Source of the DNA: Tetradesmus obliquus
Taxonomy: Eukaryota; Chlorophyta; Chlorophyceae; Sphaeropleales; Scenedesmaceae
NCBI GenBank assembly: GCA_030272155.1
Contig: CP126201.1
Coordinates: forward strand, 1,054,001 to 1,118,000
Reading direction: 5' to 3'
Length of the DNA: 64,000 nucleotides
Within the stretch, counting starts at the first letter, position 1, and every line of letters begins with the position of its first letter. The position numbers and the translations under genes were made by a program. Of the stretch, positions 34,115 to 45,009 are shown one piece after another. The notes under the pieces were generated by a model. That model made no database searches, had not been told where the DNA came from, and was given only the letters and a program-made list of their open reading frames with translations.

Positions 34115-35631
34115 ACCGCACAGTGGAACTACAATGAGGCTGGCAAGCAGCACACTGACATACTGCCGGCTGTCATGGCTGATGCAGCTGTAAAGCAGAT
34201 GCGAGAGGAGGTGAGTGCACCGCTGTCATGGCTGATGCAGCTGTGAAGCAGATGCGGGAAGAGGTGAGTGTGCTGCATTGCAGACAAATTTGGATCAAGC
34301 CATTTCAGTACTGGGCAAGCACAGAGCACATCTGTAGGGATGTAAATTCCGTAACCGCAGGTCCTACGGCGTAGGTTTCTACGGCGTAGGCTACGCCGTA
34401 GGTCTGGAAACCGGCCGTAATAGCCGCAGGGGCGCCTACGGGGTGACCTACGGGGGTACCTACGGCACTTGTCCGTAGGCTGAAGCACAGAACGGCTGCT
34501 TTTCCGTATTTAGAGCCATATGAGTGTCATAAGCATCTTAAAGTATTATATCAGTAATCATTTAAGCGCTGTATCGACCGCGAACTGCTCGCAGCGAGCA
34601 TATTGCCATTCCGGTTCTGGCCCCGCTCAGCTCGAAGTTCAGCTTGACAAAGGCCTGCGATGCTCACGCCGCTAAAGGTTATCATGTTGTGATGTGTAGC
34701 GTCAAATCGCGCTCGGTTGAGGCTGTACACCCCCACTGGAACATCTGGCTACAGCAATACAGTAGTAAAAGAGCACAAGTGGAGCAGCTGTGCTGTTGCA
34801 CTAAGCCACACCATGTGCACATCATATGAACGTCACCACATGTTTTTTTGAGCGCAGCTGAAGTATCAGGGGCAGGGTTTACTCAAGGACCGCAACAGGC
34901 TGGGCCCGACACTGGGAGAGCAGATCGTGTACACCAGGGGCAACCTGACCGAGCCAAGGACAGGCTCAGACGAGGACCTCGCGGGAAATCTGTTCAAGTA
35001 GCTGTAGCCTAGCGCATTGCTGAAATCTTTAAGCTGCAGCTCAGCGGCGGCTGCTGAGCGGTGTCTAGCAGTGCCGGAGGTGTTGCGGCAGCATTTGTGG
35101 TCTTAGGGCGGTCAAACACACACCGCCACCACATTTTGCGTTCTTGAGTCAGCCACAACTGTGTGTTGGGTGATGAGTCTCTTGCCAGTGTTCTTGGGGT
35201 GTGCTACGTGTTTTATGCAGTAGAACCGCACATGGCTGCCAGCTAGTTGTAGTGATACTGTGTTTCAGCATACATTGCGGCAGCTGGTGCTTCATCAATT
35301 TAACAAAATATATACATCAACACATTGTGCATCATATATACTGTACGAATAAGCAGCAGCTAGCTTTTCAGAAAAGTATGCCCCCATACCTACGCCTACG
35401 ATTACGGCGGTACGGCGTTACGGTGTAGGTTTACGGAGTTACGGCCGTAGGTCAGCTGGCAGACCTACGGAATTCACATCCCTACACATCTGCATGTTGC
35501 CGAGCAAAGTGCAATCCACGCCTGAGGTCCTCTGGGTGCTTTCATGATGAAGAAGCACCTTCATTTGCCAACAACACCACCAACGACCAGTTACGGTGCG
35601 TGTTGCAGGGTTTTGGTAGGATGTGCTCACT

Positions 35632-35665
<34 letters not shown>

Positions 35666-37917
35666 CTTGATTGTGGCATTTGCAGGTTGGTGCAGATCTT
35701 GTCATTGCTTTTGATGGGGGCAAGTACCCTGCTGGCGGTGGATTCTACTGCGGCCTAGCCAACATAGGCGGTGGAGCCAATGCAGCATACTCCACCATAC
35801 ATGGCAGGTGAGCACAGCAACTGACACTTAAGCGTGTAGTTGTGAATAGGGTCTGGTTTGTGTCACAGCAGTGTGGCCGGGGAGTGGAGCCAATGCTGCA
35901 TACTCCACCATACATGGCGGGTGAGCACAGCAACCAAGCGTTTTGCTTTGAAAGGGGTCTGGTTTGTGTCACAGCAGTGCGGCCTAGCCAACATACGTGA
36001 GGAGCCAATGCAGCAAACTCCACCATACATGGCGGGTGAGCACATCAACTAACACTGTAAGCGTGTAGTTTTGATAGGGGTCTGGTTTGTGTCACAGCAG
36101 TTTGGCTAGGGAATGGGGTCAACGCAGCGTACTCCATCATATATGGCAGGTGAGCACAGCCAAACACGGTTTGAGGGTTGATGATTAATGGGGTTCAGGA
36201 TTCAAATTGTGGTGTCAGCAACAGTCTGTAAGCTTGTTTATGTTGCTGCGCCAGGCTCAACTTCCCTGCTGCTGCCGCCGCCGCCGCCGCTGCTGCTGCT
36301 GCTGCTGCTGCTGCAGTGTCTGCCTGGAAGGTTACACTATGGCTCACGAGGTGGGGCACAACCAAGGTGGGCGGATAACAGGCGAAAGGCTCAAGGCGGA
36401 TAAAGAAGCATTCAATGCATGCTTTCAAATGCAAGGAAGCATGCAGTAAACTGTGAGCAGATGTTTGTCGCGGGCGCTTACATGCAAAGGCAGACGCCGC
36501 AAGACGCACATCATGCATGCGAATCACTTACTGCATGCAGCCCCAGCCCAGGTAGCAATACACAAGCGTGCGGTCTTTTTGGTGCTAAAACATCATCTGA
36601 CTGCAACCTCAACCAACCCGCCTGGCACTGTGTCTCTTGCTGTATGCTCTACAGGCTGTGCCCACGCAAAGGAGCAAGGGGAGAGGGACAGCCCGGGAAT
36701 GCCGGGGCCTTACGCAAGAGGCTGGCGCAGGTGCGCATCGTCACCATGTCGCCAATCATATACATGGTGGTTGTGTGGCAGCCAGTAGCAGCTTACTGTG
36801 CACGAGCACAGTGAAAGAGGCTGACAAATAATCGGCTCCCATCTGCTGCCTCTCTTCCTGCGGGTGCTGCGCTGTGATCACTTCCTGTACTGCAGGTGTG
36901 ACTGGCCGGCCAGCCAGCACATGAAGGCGGCATCAACGATTGCACTAATGCTGAGCACACGGCTGGCTGTTCGTATGTTGTGTCACGTACACTGCTGCAT
37001 TGCAACCAGCACATGTGCTGCAACCAAACTATGTTGCAGGTGTGACTGGCCTGCTAGCCAGCGCAGGTCCTTCAACAGGTGCCAGGTTCACTGCTGCATT
37101 TTTTGAGAGGGGGAAGTTACATATGGGCCCTGGCATCATCTCAGACTGCTGCATTGCCACCATCACATGTGCTGCAACTAAAACGTCCTGCAGGTGTGAC
37201 TGGCCTGCCAGCCAGTGAAGGTCCTGGCAGCCTCCTACAGTGAGCATGATGATGGAGTTACTGCACAAATCTTTGGCTGCCTTCTGCTGCGCCCCATGCT
37301 GCGGCTGCTGCCCTGCAACTCTACATATCCTGCAGGTGTGACTGGCCGGCCAGCCAGCGAAGGTCCTTCAACACAATCATGGCATACCAATGCCCCAACG
37401 TAACAGGCAACACCGAAATCGGCCTCTTTTCAAACCCAGCCATCAGAACAGCCGCCGGCATTCCCTCTGGCGACGCCGCTGTCGGGCACTGTGCGCGGGC
37501 GCTGGGGCAAACAGCTGCAGCAATTGCAAACTACAGGGTTCGAAACGGCAACCTGTCGCCGTTTCCGAGCCCCACTCCTCAGAGCCCCAGCCCACCTAGG
37601 CCCAGCCCGTCGCCAGCACCCAACAGTGAGTGACAAAAAATCACACCACCAACACCCAACAGCATGAGCTGTGAGGCTGGTTTATTTTGTAGAGCTCTAA
37701 TCAGCCATGCTGCTGCACCGACTGGAACTACATCCTGTTGCACCAACTGGCACACAGGCTGCTGCACTGATTGTCGCAATAGGGTGTTGCATGGCTAGGG
37801 TGAGTATGCTGTCTTAGAAGCATTGTCACAAGCATTGTCACAAGCATTGTCACCTTTGTTTTCTGTGGAGACGTTGCAGTTCAGACATCACACACGCTGA
37901 CGTTGCTGCCTGTTGTA

Positions 37918-38015
<98 letters not shown>

Positions 38016-39026
38016 ATCTGGTGCCACAGCCGCTCCCCGAACCACCTGGCGCACCGCAACAGGCTGCGACGGCACATCCGCTGTACTGACCTGCCCAGCT
38101 GGCACCACAATCGGCATCCTCGCCATTCGCCTCGGCAGATGGAACATGTCTGCCTCTGTGTGTCCTGGAGCAGCCCCCCCAGCTGGATCTACACCTAGAT
38201 CCAAGGGTTATTTTGCTGACCTGTCCAGGCAAAGTGTCAGAAGTTTCACCATGGCTGCTGATCTTGTGAAAGCCCTTGGGGACGATCCTTACCCTGGCGC
38301 AAATTTCAGGAGGCAGTATGAGATGACGTACGCGTGCAACACACGTGAGTACCCTGTGACATAATTGTTGCAGGCCGCAGATCCTTTTTCTTATTCAGCA
38401 ATGATTGAGCAGCTGCTGACATCTTGCTGGATTCAGTGAGCAGTGTCGCTCCAGCGGCTTTGAGAAACAGTACCGTGTCTGTGTATCAGCTGGCTGCCGC
38501 CATTGCAGAATCCTAGCATCTACTCCCAGCAGCAATGCATCCATATCATGGTTTGGTTGTTTTCCCCCTGCAGAGTACATCTTCTACCCTCCTGGACCAC
38601 AGTTCTGCCAGGGTCAAATTCAGGGTCAAGTGTTCACCTGAGTAATTATGCATGCATACCAGCTCCTGTTGTAACAGACCTACTGTCCCCTGCTGCTGGC
38701 TGCACTGCCTGCGTGTAGAGTACATCTTCTACCCTCCTGGACCACAATTTTGCCAGGGTCAAATCTTCACCTTCACCTGCCCGCCTGGCACAAAGCTACA
38801 CACATCATCGCTCATCATGGTCGGCAGGTGGGATAATACCAAGTGCCCCGGCGCAGGCGTTACTGCTGCTACACCTCCGATGGCAAAGGTTTACACCTGG
38901 GTTATTCCAGCCGGCCGCCAGTCGGCAAGCCTGCCGGCTGATATTGTGGCGGCGGTGAAAGAAGATGTGTATCCCGGCGTTGCAAAGCAGGTTGCGTGGT
39001 ACGCTACATGCGTGATGGGGCGCTAA
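31775..39026 (+). CDS. secreted reprolysin-like zinc metalloprotease with two SUEL-type lectin domains
   Basis: Ten in-phase exons: 31775-31964, 32276-32619, 33005-33649, 34124-34210, 35686-35807, 36317-36366, 36655-36730, 37336-37625, 38030-38344, 38719-39026; 808 aa. N-terminal signal peptide (LGVGLLCLLLGLASSVAHAQ) and a propeptide-like region to about residue 270. The catalytic domain has ALVVYTKLAADAVGG and VGADLVIAF, the zinc site HEVGHNQGCAH (about residue 473, with the third His supplied across the 36366/36655 join), and the Met-turn region RSFNTIMAYQCPN followed by LFSNP, as in M72/reprolysin-type enzymes. After a Pro/Ser-rich linker come two related domains (LTCPAGTTIGILAIRLGRW; FTCPPGTKLHTSSLIMVGRW) with the DPYPG/EDVYPG block typical of SUEL rhamnose/galactose-binding lectins, though with few of the usual cysteines. 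Probably acts on extracellular or cell-wall material. Confidence 0.9.
33947..34024 (+). repeat. (CTG)26 microsatellite in metalloprotease intron 3
   Basis: Uninterrupted, 78 bases, on the sense strand. A second CTG run, with CTGTTG interruptions, lies at about 34063-34114 and abuts the exon 4 acceptor at 34124. Confidence 0.95.
34211..34265 (+). repeat. copy of the 3' end and donor of metalloprotease exon 4
   Basis: GCTGTCATGGCTGATGCAGC through GAGGTGAGTG is repeated directly after the real exon end (34210), with a period of about 54 bases. It provides a second intact GTGAGTG donor. Confidence 0.95.
34334..35485. mobile_element. TIR DNA transposon, non-autonomous, carrying a captured exon
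   Basis: Left end GTAGGGATGTAAATTCCGTA and the reverse complement of the right end, GTAGGGATGTGAATTCCGTA, match at 19 of 20 bases. The flanks carry ACATCT on both sides (34328-34333 and 35486-35491), a likely 6-base target duplication. Both subterminal zones are rich in short palindromic CCTACGGCGTAGG-type motifs. No transposase frame is seen in the 1152 bases, so it would depend on a partner elsewhere. Superfamily not assigned: a 6-base duplication is unusual (hAT gives 8, Mutator 9, PIF 3). It sits in intron 4 of the metalloprotease gene, and the host reading phase is intact without it. Confidence 0.85.
34858..35001 (+). pseudogene. captured terminal exon inside the TIR transposon
   Basis: A GAGCGCAG acceptor preceded by a T run is followed by 47 codons (LKYQGQGLLKDRNRLGPTLG, EQIVYTRGNLTEPRTGSDED, LAGNLFK) and TAG. 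The codon pattern looks like a real protein C-terminus and not like the metalloprotease. Adding it to the metalloprotease would end that protein before its zinc site, and family members have nothing here. I infer that it came with the transposon from another gene. The donor gene is not recognised. Confidence 0.6.
35808..36160 (+). repeat. decoy copies of metalloprotease exon 5 end and donor
   Basis: The exon 5 end (GGCCTAGCCAACATAGGCGG, then AATGCAGCATACTCCACCAT, ACATGGCAGGTGAGCACA) is followed by copies ending at about 35925, 36043 and 36155 with a spacing near 118 bases. Each keeps CATGGCRGGTGAGCAC. A block reading GGGGTCTGGTTTGTGTCACA lies between units. Confidence 0.9.
36890..37335 (+). 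repeat. three decoy copies of the metalloprotease exon 8 acceptor and start
   Basis: TGCAGGTGTGACTGGCCGGC, then CAGCCAGC, occurs at about 36893, 37036 and 37190; the coding copy is at 37331. Spacing is about 143-154 bases. Copies differ after the first 30-45 bases; only the last reads on into RRSFNTIMAY. Confidence 0.9.
37919..38014 (+). repeat. (CTG)32 microsatellite before metalloprotease exon 9
   Basis: Uninterrupted, 96 bases, ending 15 bases upstream of exon 9 (38030), whose acceptor is GTGCCACAG. It is the longest CTG run in the window and gives rise to spurious poly-Ala, poly-Leu, poly-Cys, poly-Ser and poly-Gln frames. Confidence 0.95.
38560..38645 (+). repeat. copy of the acceptor and start of metalloprotease exon 10
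   Basis: CAGAGTACATCTTCTACCCT, then CCTGGACCACAGTTCTGCCA, at about 38572 duplicates the coding copy at 38717. The upstream copy has the better acceptor (TGCAG against GTGTAG) but runs into a stop after about 20 codons. Confidence 0.9.
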
Positions 39027-40827
39027 TCACGGCACATTTGTATCGTATGTCCCACAGGATGGGGCCTTATAGGCAGCTAATGTTGCAGTGCCAGCTACGC
39101 AGCTAGCTTGCAGATGTTTGAGTGTCAGCAAGACTGTCTGGATGATGCACGCTGCCCCAGCTACGCACCCTGCAGCAGCAGCAGCAGCAGCAGCAGCAGT
39201 ATGCTGCGTGAGCTGAATCTGCAGTGCTGCTGCAGGGAGAAAGGCAAGGCACTGCATTTGCAATGCTGCTTATGCCCTGCTTTGATGTGCTTGGTCCACG
39301 CAAACACTAATCAGTGAACATCAAAATATTATTTTTGAAAGATAACACAAGGTTTAGTGCAGAAACGCAGTCACTGCGGTAGTGGAGTTGGCTGCAGGCA
39401 CTACAGTTCTCTGGAGCTGAGTTACAGGCAGATTCATATGGCATGCGCTCGCGTGCAGCATGTGATCCGATTGTGTAGAACAATCCCACTGTCTGTCATG
39501 CTAGCACAAGTGGTATTGATGCAGCTTATGCACGACAGGACGGGCACAGGCCCGGCGTTGTTGTTACTTGCTGCTGTTGTGATTGTTCTGACAGCAACCT
39601 ATCAAGCAGCATTCACAGCATGGCCCACATGAGGCAGCTGCATATGTCTCGCATGCTCCCGGCAGTGGTACAGGACCCGATGTTGTTCTTACCTGCTGTT
39701 CTTGTGATTGTTCTGAGAGCAACTTATTGGTCAATTGACTGCTGCTTGCAAGTAGCATGTGCAGCACGGTCCACAGGAGGCAGTTGCATACGATGCATAG
39801 TATGCCAGTCTCACAGGATCTTGGCATTGGTGCTGTGACTTACGCCACCACCCTTTCAAGTCCAGTACTGGCCCATATGATGCCTGTTGTCAGTGTCTCC
39901 TTTAAACGCTCCCTTTCAGCCATGCTTGGACTCCGCACCATTGCAGCGACCATCCCAGACGCACTCATCAACATCAGTTATTGGATATTTGTCATGCATT
40001 TGCAGCAGTACAGTGGTGGGACGCACCTCTCGGCTGCACGTCATGTTTGGTGTGATGCAGATTGCTGCTGGATACCTCTGGCAAGTGTCTGCAATAATCT
40101 GTTAGCCTCTTTCCTGCTTGCCTGCAGCAGGCTGTGTGTTGCGCGCTGTCAGCAAACATATGCTGCAGATTGTGCTCTGTGCTGCAAGCTGTGCTGTCAG
40201 TGGCGTACAAACCATGGCCAACAGTGTTATGACGGTTCTTGATTCTGTGCCATCAGGGACACGAACACCACTATCATGTGTACACACAGTGGCATGTGTA
40301 TGCCGTGTCGGGCTCAGTATTCAGGTCTGCAAATGCAAGGCCTTGCAAGGCCTGAATACAGATGCGTGACACTTCGGTTGTAGTGCAGCTGCAGTCTGGT
40401 TGGCGATGCTCTGCTTTTATGAGTTTTGTGGTTATGATCTTACTCCATGGATGGTGCTGCAGCTGCTGCATGTGACTGTACAGTCATGCACGTGACACAC
40501 CTGATCATGACTAATTGCACTGCACATGTTGGCCTGTCATCTAGCGACCTGGTGCACAGGCTGTGTGCATTTGTATCAGTCTGTCATAGCAAGTTGTTTT
40601 CACCCTTGGACGGGCAGCCTTCTTTATACGGTGCTGTTATCTTTTGGTTCAAACATGAATGTGACACCGGTTCCTCTTCTTCTGTTCTGAGCAACTGCAA
40701 CTAGAAGAGTGGACTCAAATATGCTGAACTGTAGCTTTTATATCGGAGAATTGTTTGCAGGACAAATTGCGGGCGATCTTCCCTTCTGCTTGCTGATGCT
40801 CGCTGGCGTTGCACTCGCATTGCGACC
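39027..40827. other. intergenic; tandem duplication and an unassigned plus-strand frame
   Basis: GTTGTTGTTACTTGCTGCTG, then TTGTGATTGTTCTGACAGCA, at about 39557-39602 recurs with changes at about 39680-39726. A plus-strand frame over about 39800-40000 (VLAHMMPVVSVSFKRSLSAM, LGLRTIAATIPDALINIS) has coding-like composition with no trinucleotide run but no recognisable family. It may be an exon of an unresolved gene. Confidence 0.35.
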
Positions 40828-41592
40828 ATGAGCAGTGGATCAAGCTGCGACTCGCCCTCCATGTCAGACACTCACAATGGAGGAGATGTTGTGGCAGCGT
40901 GCGGTCCTCTGCAGCTGATTGCGGCCAGTTCACTTGCAAGGTGCAAGGACAGCAAGCAAGCCACCCAGCAGCTGTGCAACCTTTTCTCTACCAGCAAGGT
41001 CTTTTCTCAGGCACTGCAGGGCTGCCAGGGTCTGGTGCCTGTCACGTTTGGCCCTGCAGCCACAGCCGACGCCGCAATAGCGTTTGCACATGAGAACTCA
41101 CCCTCTGAGAACTGCATGGCGCCACACTCTGTACACGTGTAGGCAAGCAGCGCTGCCTGCTAGTGTGCTTGGGGCGCTTACGCATGTGTTTGCAGCGTAG
41201 CTGACAGGGAAAGGACTGGGCGCTTTGAGTTGTGTCCATCAGCAAGCACACGAGCGCAGCACAGGTGCTACCATGTGCAATACTGCTGCGCTGTGCCTGC
41301 TGACCTGTGCCTCAGCAGATGGCGCACGGGCGCGCCTCACATATGTATTGGTGGCTTGCCAGGCTGACGAATTCACGCCAAAAACACTGCTGTCCTGCAG
41401 GTTGGCTGGTCAAATATGGCCGCCTGGCAGGCGCTCTGGATCTGCAGCTCATCCCAGAGGATTGAGCTTCCGGGGACCAGCTCCCCAACACCTCCGAGGA
41501 GAAATCGGAGTCCCAGCACTCCGCATCAACACTGGCCTTCATGGCCAATGTAATGATTGCAGCAGTGCTGGAAAAAGCTGCCGCAGCAGCAC

Positions 41593-41628
<36 letters not shown>

Positions 41629-41984
41629 CAGCTGGCCTGTGCATACGTTCCTGCAAGCTGTCAGGTGCTGGCCTGGACAGTGCTGCCATCCTGCAAGCAC
41701 TGCCAGGAAGCAGCCTGACCAGCCTGGACCTGGACCTGAAGACCAGGGGCACATGCAGACGTCACTGCACTCATGGGCAGGCTCAGTACAGTGCTGCCAT
41801 CACTACAGCAGCTGCGGCAGCTGCAGCTGAAGGACTCAAGCTTTTGCGAGCATGAGATCACCTGTGATGCTGTGCTCAGTGGGCTTGGTGCACTGACCAA
41901 CCTGACACACCTGGTGCTGCCAGAGGTAAGCTGCAAGCAATGCTTCTCATTAAAATGGTCCTGAGGTTGGCTTTATGTAAATGC

Positions 41985-42045
41985 TCACTGGCTTGCTGCG
42001 CTGACCAATCTGACACACCTGGTGCTGCCAGAGGTACGCGGCTGT
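41985..42045 (+). repeat. copy of the 3' end and donor of LRR copy 1 exon 2
   Basis: CTGACCAACCTGACACACCT, then GGTGCTGCCAGAGGTA, is repeated about 105 bases downstream of the exon end at 41925. Confidence 0.9.
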
Positions 42046-42253
42046 AAATGCCTGGGCTGCAGCATAGCACCTGAGATGTATGATGCGATACAGCAAAGCG
42101 AGCAGAGATACACTGGAGCTTCAGAAGCCTGACACCTGGTTTGCAAAGCAAGACCTTAGCCCCTGTATACCTGCTGATGCAAAGTGGTGTGGAACACCAT
42201 GCTGTTGGAATATGAAACTGCACCTGCTTCCCAGCGCAAATCACACCGTGCCT

Positions 42254-42269
<16 letters not shown>

Positions 42270-42284
<15 letters not shown>

Positions 42285-42392
42285 ACACTGCAGGTCACGA
42301 ACGGGGAGCTGCTGCAGCACCTGCCAGCCTCACTGCTGCAGCTTGAGGTAGTTATGGATGAGGATCAAGGCCTCGCAGCTCCCTGCTGACCC

Positions 42393-42435
<43 letters not shown>

Positions 42436-42572
42436 CCGGCAGGTGGCAGATGGGGAGCTGTTGCAGCATCTGCCAGCCTCACTGCTGCAGCTTGAGGTAA
42501 CAGTGGATGAGGACGAGGCCTCGCAGCTCCCTGCTGACCCCTGCTGCTGCTGCTGCCGCTGCTGCCCTGCAG
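42270..42572 (+). repeat. two decoy copies of the LRR copy 1 exon 3
   Basis: Units starting at about 42290 and 42438 (GAGCTGYTGCAGCAYCTGCC, AGCCTCACTGCTGCAGCTTGAGG in two parts) precede the phase-consistent exon 42573-42675. All three are preceded by CTG runs. The decoys carry a shortened, altered 3' half. Confidence 0.85.
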
Positions 42573-42687
42573 GTGGCAGATGAAGAGCTGCTGCAGCACC
42601 TGCCAGCTTCGCTGCTGCAGCTTGAGCTTGTTGTGGATGAAGATGAGGGACCAGTGCAGCTGGGGCACCTGACAGGTGAATGAAACA

Positions 42688-42731
<44 letters not shown>

Positions 42732-43004
42732 GTGCTGATGCATATGCTGCAGGTTGGAGTGGTCCAGCTTCCCTCTTGATAACTGGACGGGTGGTAGTTA
42801 CAGCTCATCACATCGGTCGTGGCTGTCTGCCAAATAAACTGCGCCACCGAGGCACGCGCATCAACAGGCAGTGGCTTTTCAGCCCTGGCTCGGCCTGTGA
42901 GGTAAACGCCTTAGAGTGTTGGTGTCTTAGTCAGCTCAACGCGTGGTGGTGTCAGCCATGGGTGTCCTATTCACCGCGATTGTACTGCCTGTTCTTCTGC
43001 TTCT

Positions 43005-43050
43005 GTATCTGCAGCGCTGACCAAGCTGGATGCTTGCCAGTATGCATCTG
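43005..43050 (+). repeat. copy of the acceptor and start of LRR copy 1 exon 4
   Basis: GCAGCGCTGACCAAGCTGRATGCT, cited by its core CGCTGACCAAGCTG, occurs at about 43012 and at the true exon start 43118. Confidence 0.85.
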
Positions 43051-44008
43051 CGTTTAATCATGCATGTTGGTTGGACATGAAAGGCATGCACTGCTGTTCT
43101 GCTGTGTGTGCATGCAGCGCTGACCAAGCTGAATGCTGGCCAGTATGCCACACTGCGTGAGCACCACCTGCTGCCGCCCAACCTGCTGGAGCTGTCAGCT
43201 GGCAACCTGACAGCCGCCGCCTGCCTGCTGCCACTCAAGCACCTCAAAGACCTGACCCTTCAAACCATAGAGTACGAGGCCGCATCAGCAGAGCAGCTGC
43301 AGCAGCTCAGCAGCCTGACAGCACTCACAGCCGTGCACCTCACGTACTGGACGCCTGCAGATATCACTGACGCAGCAGCAGCAGGCTGGTCGGCACTGAA
43401 GCTGCGGTCCCTGCACCTGGCTCCTGGTGGAGATGGCTGCTTTGCGCGCAGCACGCTGCTGCAGCTGTCACACTTGACAGACCTACAGGTACTGTCCTTC
43501 AACACCTGTGGCTTGAGTGGCTTGTGTGCATCACGGCTTGCAGTCGGGCTAGGGGAGTTGCGCCAGCTGCGCTCCCTCAGTCTCAAGGGTGTGTATTGGC
43601 GAGAGCCGGAAGCAGATGCAGCAGATTCCCATGAGCTTGCATCGCTGCTGCGCGTCTTAGCAGCCATGCGGCAGCGCGGGATGCCGCACCTCACACACTT
43701 GAGCCTCGAAATGCAGCATGTCGGCAGGGCAGCAGCAGCGTCACTGTCGCAGATTCGCGGCCTGCGGCGGCTGCAGCTGATGGACTGCCAGGTGGAGGCT
43801 GCAGCGCAGCAGAGATAGCGCTGGGGCTTAAGCCGCTGCTGAAGAGCTGACAGCTGACAGATGCGTGCCTGCCTACGCTGGCGTATGCGCTGCCAGGCTT
43901 AAGGAGAGCAGCTTGAGGGATTGCGCAGGCATTTCACGCGAGGGGCTGAGGCAGTATGTGCTGCGTGCTGCGGGTGATGACGAAGATGGCAGTTGCAGCG
44001 ACAGTGAG

Positions 44009-45009
44009 TGAGGGCAGATATAGCGGTGGCGCTGTGTGGAGTCGAGGAGAGCCAAGGTGTATGCTTGCTGCGGTGTGCTGCCAGGGGAAGCTGCAGCTGG
44101 TGGCGTAGCACATCTGCGGTTGTGTTGCAATACAACTTCTGTGTGCCTGGCAGTTGCTGCTGCTGCACTGTCTGTACATGTACATAGCTGTTGAGCATGG
44201 TCTTTTTGCTCGTGCCCTGTCCAGGCTGTGTACCAAACAAGGTGGTTGGATGATGGGCGCGTTGGCATGTTCGCAGCAGTACTACTGCAACTATGATAGT
44301 GCTGCTGGGACTAGTGGCGGGTGAAATGCATTGTGTGCAGCCTTGCATTACGCTATTGTCTTTTGCCAGTTTGGCGCTGCTTGCCAAGCATCCGGGATTA
44401 GCTGTGCGCATGCACAGGTTGAGCAGGCACACCTGTGCCGCACTGCAGGCACACCTGTCTGTACATAGCTGCCTGTGGCACAGGCGAGCAGTCTGCACAC
44501 TTGTACACGGCACATGACTGCCACCAATTGGAGTTGCATTCTTTTGAAGTCGTTCAACTACAGATGGAGGCTCCCAGACGACTTGATCATCCTGTACAAC
44601 TAACGCCATCAGTGCAGTCAGCAGCAACTTCAATGCAACTGCCGCTGGCATGGAATGCCGCTGCATTGTCAGGTGCACAACACACAGGATGCGAAGCAAT
44701 GCAGCACAGTACACAGTAACGCCAGAAATCTTTCAGGACTGCTATCCCAGCATCATACCAGCCGCACGCGGCACCCGCAAACGTTGGAGCACGGCGCGTT
44801 CAATGATTTAAACTGCAACCCAACTACCTGTCACTGCGTTAGCAGAGCACGTCGCTACTCCTTACATACACTTGAATGCAGTCGCCTGTCAGTATGTATG
44901 GCGGCGTGCCCTCATCCGCCAGGCACGCAGCAACACCACCACGCAAGCAGTGCAGCAGCTGCAGCAGCTGCCAGCAAGCTGCTGCCATGCCTGCACTGGT
45001 GCAGCAGGT
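44009..45009. other. intergenic between converging LRR copies 1 and 2
   Basis: No gene recognised. CAGGCACACCTGT occurs twice at about 44425-44460. The two flanking LRR genes converge on this stretch. Confidence 0.4.

Larger units (their letters stand above)
40828..44008 (+). pseudogene. LRR protein gene, copy 1 (degenerate)
   Basis: Exon-equivalents 40828-41089, 41401-41925, 42573-42675 and 43118 onward correspond one to one with copies 2 and 3. The N-terminal block (GPLQLIAASSLARCKDSKQA, FGPAATADAAIAFA) is followed by leucine-rich repeats (LRSLHLAPGG, LQLSHLTDLQVLSFNTCGL, LRQLRSLSLKGVYW). Defects against the other copies: the first donor reads CACATGAGA where copies 2 and 3 have CAGGTGGGA and CAGGTGAGC; an in-frame TGA lies at about 41461; a frame change at about 41740; and several in the last 200 bases, from about 43795. 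Possible role: an intracellular LRR scaffold of a lineage-expanded family. Probably no longer makes a full protein. Confidence 0.75.

Noticed and set aside
33938-34137. Long poly-Leu, poly-Ala and poly-Cys frames
   Set aside because: They are the three frames of (CTG)n runs inside metalloprotease intron 3. The same applies to the runs near 9970, 16870, 22705, 23480-24280, 29650, 37920, 46350, 50200 and 60228.
34858-35001. A true metalloprotease exon
   Set aside because: It ends in a stop before the zinc site, lies between transposon ends, and exons 4 and 5 join in phase without it to give the family's normal spacing before GADLV.
37881-38232. A 100-residue repetitive protein on the minus strand
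   Set aside because: It overlaps confirmed plus-strand exon 9 and the (CTG)32 run; the frame is open only because of the repeat.
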